Assembly: GCA_051306415.1 (NCBI GenBank)
Contig: JBPPNE010000210.1
Coordinates: forward strand, 1-6,876
Length of the DNA stretch: 6,876 nt
Direction: 5' to 3'
Source of the DNA: CBDDRG01 sp051306415
Lineage (GTDB): Bacteria; Pseudomonadota; Gammaproteobacteria; Pseudomonadales; Porticoccaceae
A program made the translations under genes and the position numbers. The notes under the pieces are model-generated. The model was not told where the DNA came from. It did no database searches and was given only the letters and a program-made list of their open reading frames with translations. Below are positions 5,324 to 6,876 of the stretch, one piece after another (position 1 is the first letter of the stretch; each line of letters begins with the position of its first letter).

Positions 5324-5351
5324 CGGTTAGACTTCAAGTTGACTTCAAGTC
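5317..5351 (+). promoter_or_regulatory. Operator-like array: 16-bp palindrome plus two tandem ACTTCAAGT dyads
   Basis: GTCTAA-TCGG-TTAGAC (5317-5332) is a perfect inverted repeat. Overlapping its right end, GACTTCAAGT occurs twice at an 11-nt period (5330-5339 and 5341-5350). Each copy contains the odd dyad ACTT-C-AAGT, and the second extends to GACTT-C-AAGTC (5341-5351). The three symmetry centres (5324.5, 5335, 5346) are 10.5 and 11 bp apart, on one helix face. This looks like a regulator binding site over the promoter; the regulator is unknown. Confidence 0.5.
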
Positions 5352-5389
5352 ACTCCCACACAGCCAGTGCTGCAACCGAGGCAGACGTT

Positions 5390-6876
5390 ATGCCGGTGAC
5401 ACTCGATGACAAATACACGCTGGAGCGGGGCCGCGCCTATCTGACCGGGATCGAGGCGCTGGTGCGCCTGCCCATGCTGCAGCGGCAGCGCGATCTCGCG
5501 CGTGGGCTCAACACCGCGGGCTTTATCTCCGGCTATCGCGGCTCGCCGCTCGGTGGTCTCGACAATGCGCTGTGGCGTGCCGGCGAGCATCTCAAGCAAC
5601 ACCACATCCACTTCCAGCCCGGTGTCAACGAAGAGCTTGCAGCGACCTCGCTCTGGGGTAGCCAGCAGGTCAATCTGTTCCCCGGCGCCAACTACGACGG
5701 TGTGTTCGGTCTCTGGTATGGCAAGGGCCCCGGTCTCGACCGGGCGATGGATGCTTTCAAGCACGCCAACAATGCGGGCACATCGCGGTTCGGTGGCGTG
5801 CTGGCGGTGGTCGGCGACGATCACCTGTGCAAGTCCTCGACGCTGGCATTCCAGAGCGAACCCATGTTCATTGCCGCGAGCATGCCGGTGCTCAACCCCG
5901 CGGGGGTGCAGGATGTGCTCGACCTCGGTGTCTTCGGCTGGGAGCTGTCGCGCTACTGCGGCTGCTGGGTGGGCATGAAAACCACGCCGGAGAACATGGA
6001 CGCGGCGATTTCCGCGACCCTCGACCCGGACCGGGTGCAGATTGTGCTGCCGACGGATTGCCCGCTGCCCGCCGACGGCCTCAACGTGCGCTGGCCGGAC
6101 GCGCCGATCGACCAGGAGCTGCGGCTACAGCGCGACAAAATCCGGGCTGCGCTGGCGTTCGCGCGTGCCAACCGTCTCGATCGCGTCGTCATCGACAGTC
6201 CGCGGCCCCGGCTCGGCATCGTCACCACCGGCAAATCCTACTTGGATACCCTGGAAGCGCTGGACGAACTCGGCATTGACGCGACGGCCGCGGCGGACTT
6301 CGGTCTGCGCGTTTACAAGGTCGCCATGAGCTGGCCGCTGGAACCGGAAGGCGTGCGGGAATTCGCCGCTGGACTCGACGAGGTATTGGTGGTCGAGGAA
6401 AAGCGCGGCCTGATTGAGGAGCAGATCAAAAGCCAGTTTTATCACCTGCCAGAGGGCAAACGCCCGCGCGTCGTCGGCAAAAGTGACGAAACTGGCGCCT
6501 TCCTGCTGAGCAATGCCGGCGAGCTAAGTCCGGAACAGATCGCCGGCGCCATCGTTGCACGCCTGGCCGGCGTCGCTGGCAGCGAGCGGCTGCGGGAGCG
6601 CCTCGCCAGACTTCAGGACAGGCAGTCTCGCCAAGCCGTCGCGACCGCGCTGCCCAAACGCCAGCCCTGGTACTGCGCGGGCTGCCCCCACAACACCTCC
6701 ACCAAGGTGCCCGAGGGGAGCCGCGCGCTCGCCGGCATCGGCTGCCATTACATGGTCACCTGGATGGATCGCAATACCGAGACCTTCACCCAGATGGGCG
6801 GCGAAGGTGCGTCATGGATCGGCCAGGCGCCTTTCACCAGCACGCCTCACGTGTTTCAGAATCTGGGCGACGGCAC
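5390..6876 (+). CDS. Indolepyruvate ferredoxin oxidoreductase, long fused form (5' part)
   Basis: The frame is open from ATG 5390 to the window end: 495 codons with no stop, the largest coding region here, truncated on the right. It matches the long (roughly 1,100-1,200 aa) proteobacterial enzyme that oxidatively decarboxylates aryl or branched 2-oxoacids to acyl-CoA with thiamine pyrophosphate and passes electrons to ferredoxin. Landmarks: the N-terminal L-D-D-K-Y-T-L-E-R-G-R-A-Y-L-T-G (5-20); L-N-T-A-G-F-I-S-G-Y-R-G-S-P-L-G-G (40-56), replacing the T-G-Y-P-G-T-P loop of archaeal IorA; the pyrimidine-type domain to about 220; a transketolase-C-like domain (about 270-360); C-A-G-C-P-H-N-T (429-436); and T-Q-M-G-G-E-G-A (467-474). 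It is cut at N-L-G-D-G (491-495), where the TPP/Mg motif begins. SD GAGG (5378-5381) lies 8 nt before the ATG. The IorB-like half and any Fe-S domain lie outside. Confidence 0.92.
   Translation, partial: MPVTLDDKYTLERGRAYLTGIEALVRLPMLQRQRDLARGLNTAGFISGYRGSPLGGLDNALWRAGEHLKQHHIHFQPGVNEELAATSLWGSQQVNLFPGANYDGVFGLWYGKGPGLDRAMDAFKHANNAGTSRFGGVLAVVGDDHLCKSSTLAFQSEPMFIAASMPVLNPAGVQDVLDLGVFGWELSRYCGCWVGMKTTPENMDAAISATLDPDRVQIVLPTDCPLPADGLNVRWPDAPIDQELRLQRDKIRAALAFARANRLDRVVIDSPRPRLGIVTTGKSYLDTLEALDELGIDATAAADFGLRVYKVAMSWPLEPEGVREFAAGLDEVLVVEEKRGLIEEQIKSQFYHLPEGKRPRVVGKSDETGAFLLSNAGELSPEQIAGAIVARLAGVAGSERLRERLARLQDRQSRQAVATALPKRQPWYCAGCPHNTSTKVPEGSRALAGIGCHYMVTWMDRNTETFTQMGGEGASWIGQAPFTSTPHVFQNLGDG

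Noticed and set aside
5345..5824. 159-aa minus-strand frame and 5502-5978 plus-strand frame over the oxidoreductase
   Set aside because: Both lie within the conserved oxidoreductase reading frame, which matches its family residue by residue; they are shadows.

Overview
The window is GC-rich, densely coded and has every recognisable gene on the + strand. It looks like chromosomal DNA of a gammaproteobacterium. Supporting points are an E. coli-type CysE and DgkA, a phosphate-selective-porin (OprO/OprP-like) outer-membrane protein with a C-terminal Phe, and the long fused indolepyruvate ferredoxin oxidoreductase typical of Proteobacteria. The genus cannot be fixed from the sequence. I see no tRNA, rRNA, CRISPR array, insertion sequence or other mobile element.

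Layout: (1) 2-190, the tail of an M15-family (VanY-like) D,D-carboxypeptidase cut by the window edge. (2) 242-1449, cysE (serine O-acetyltransferase) overlapping dgkA (diacylglycerol kinase) by 4 nt, with dgkA starting at TTG. (3) 1575-2117, an unrecognised 180-aa protein with a small N-terminal domain and a two-copy 28-residue C-terminal repeat, closed by a rho-independent terminator. (4) 2148-2608, a 461-nt non-coding stretch with a good FNR/ANR box, a suitably placed -10 element, a second sigma70-like promoter and a hairpin just before the next ribosome binding site. (5) 2609-5210, three genes: a porin with a periplasmic coiled coil, a secreted FMN-binding protein with a D-G-I-T-G-A-T flavinylation motif, and a two-helix PepSY-type membrane protein overlapping it by 23 nt. 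(6) 5211-5389, an intergenic region with an ordered array of palindromes on a candidate promoter. (7) 5390 to the window end, the first 495 codons of an indolepyruvate ferredoxin oxidoreductase, cut just at the thiamine-pyrophosphate-binding motif.

The most interesting unit is 2204-5210. The FMN-binding and PepSY pair resembles extracytoplasmic flavin electron-transfer modules, in which a membrane protein passes electrons to a covalently flavinylated periplasmic domain. A porin placed first, behind an apparent FNR/ANR-type class II promoter, suggests a low-oxygen-induced periplasmic redox system that brings its own outer-membrane channel. The domain calls and the box are read directly from sequence; the joint function is inference. 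The maturase ApbE and any terminal reductase are not in this window.
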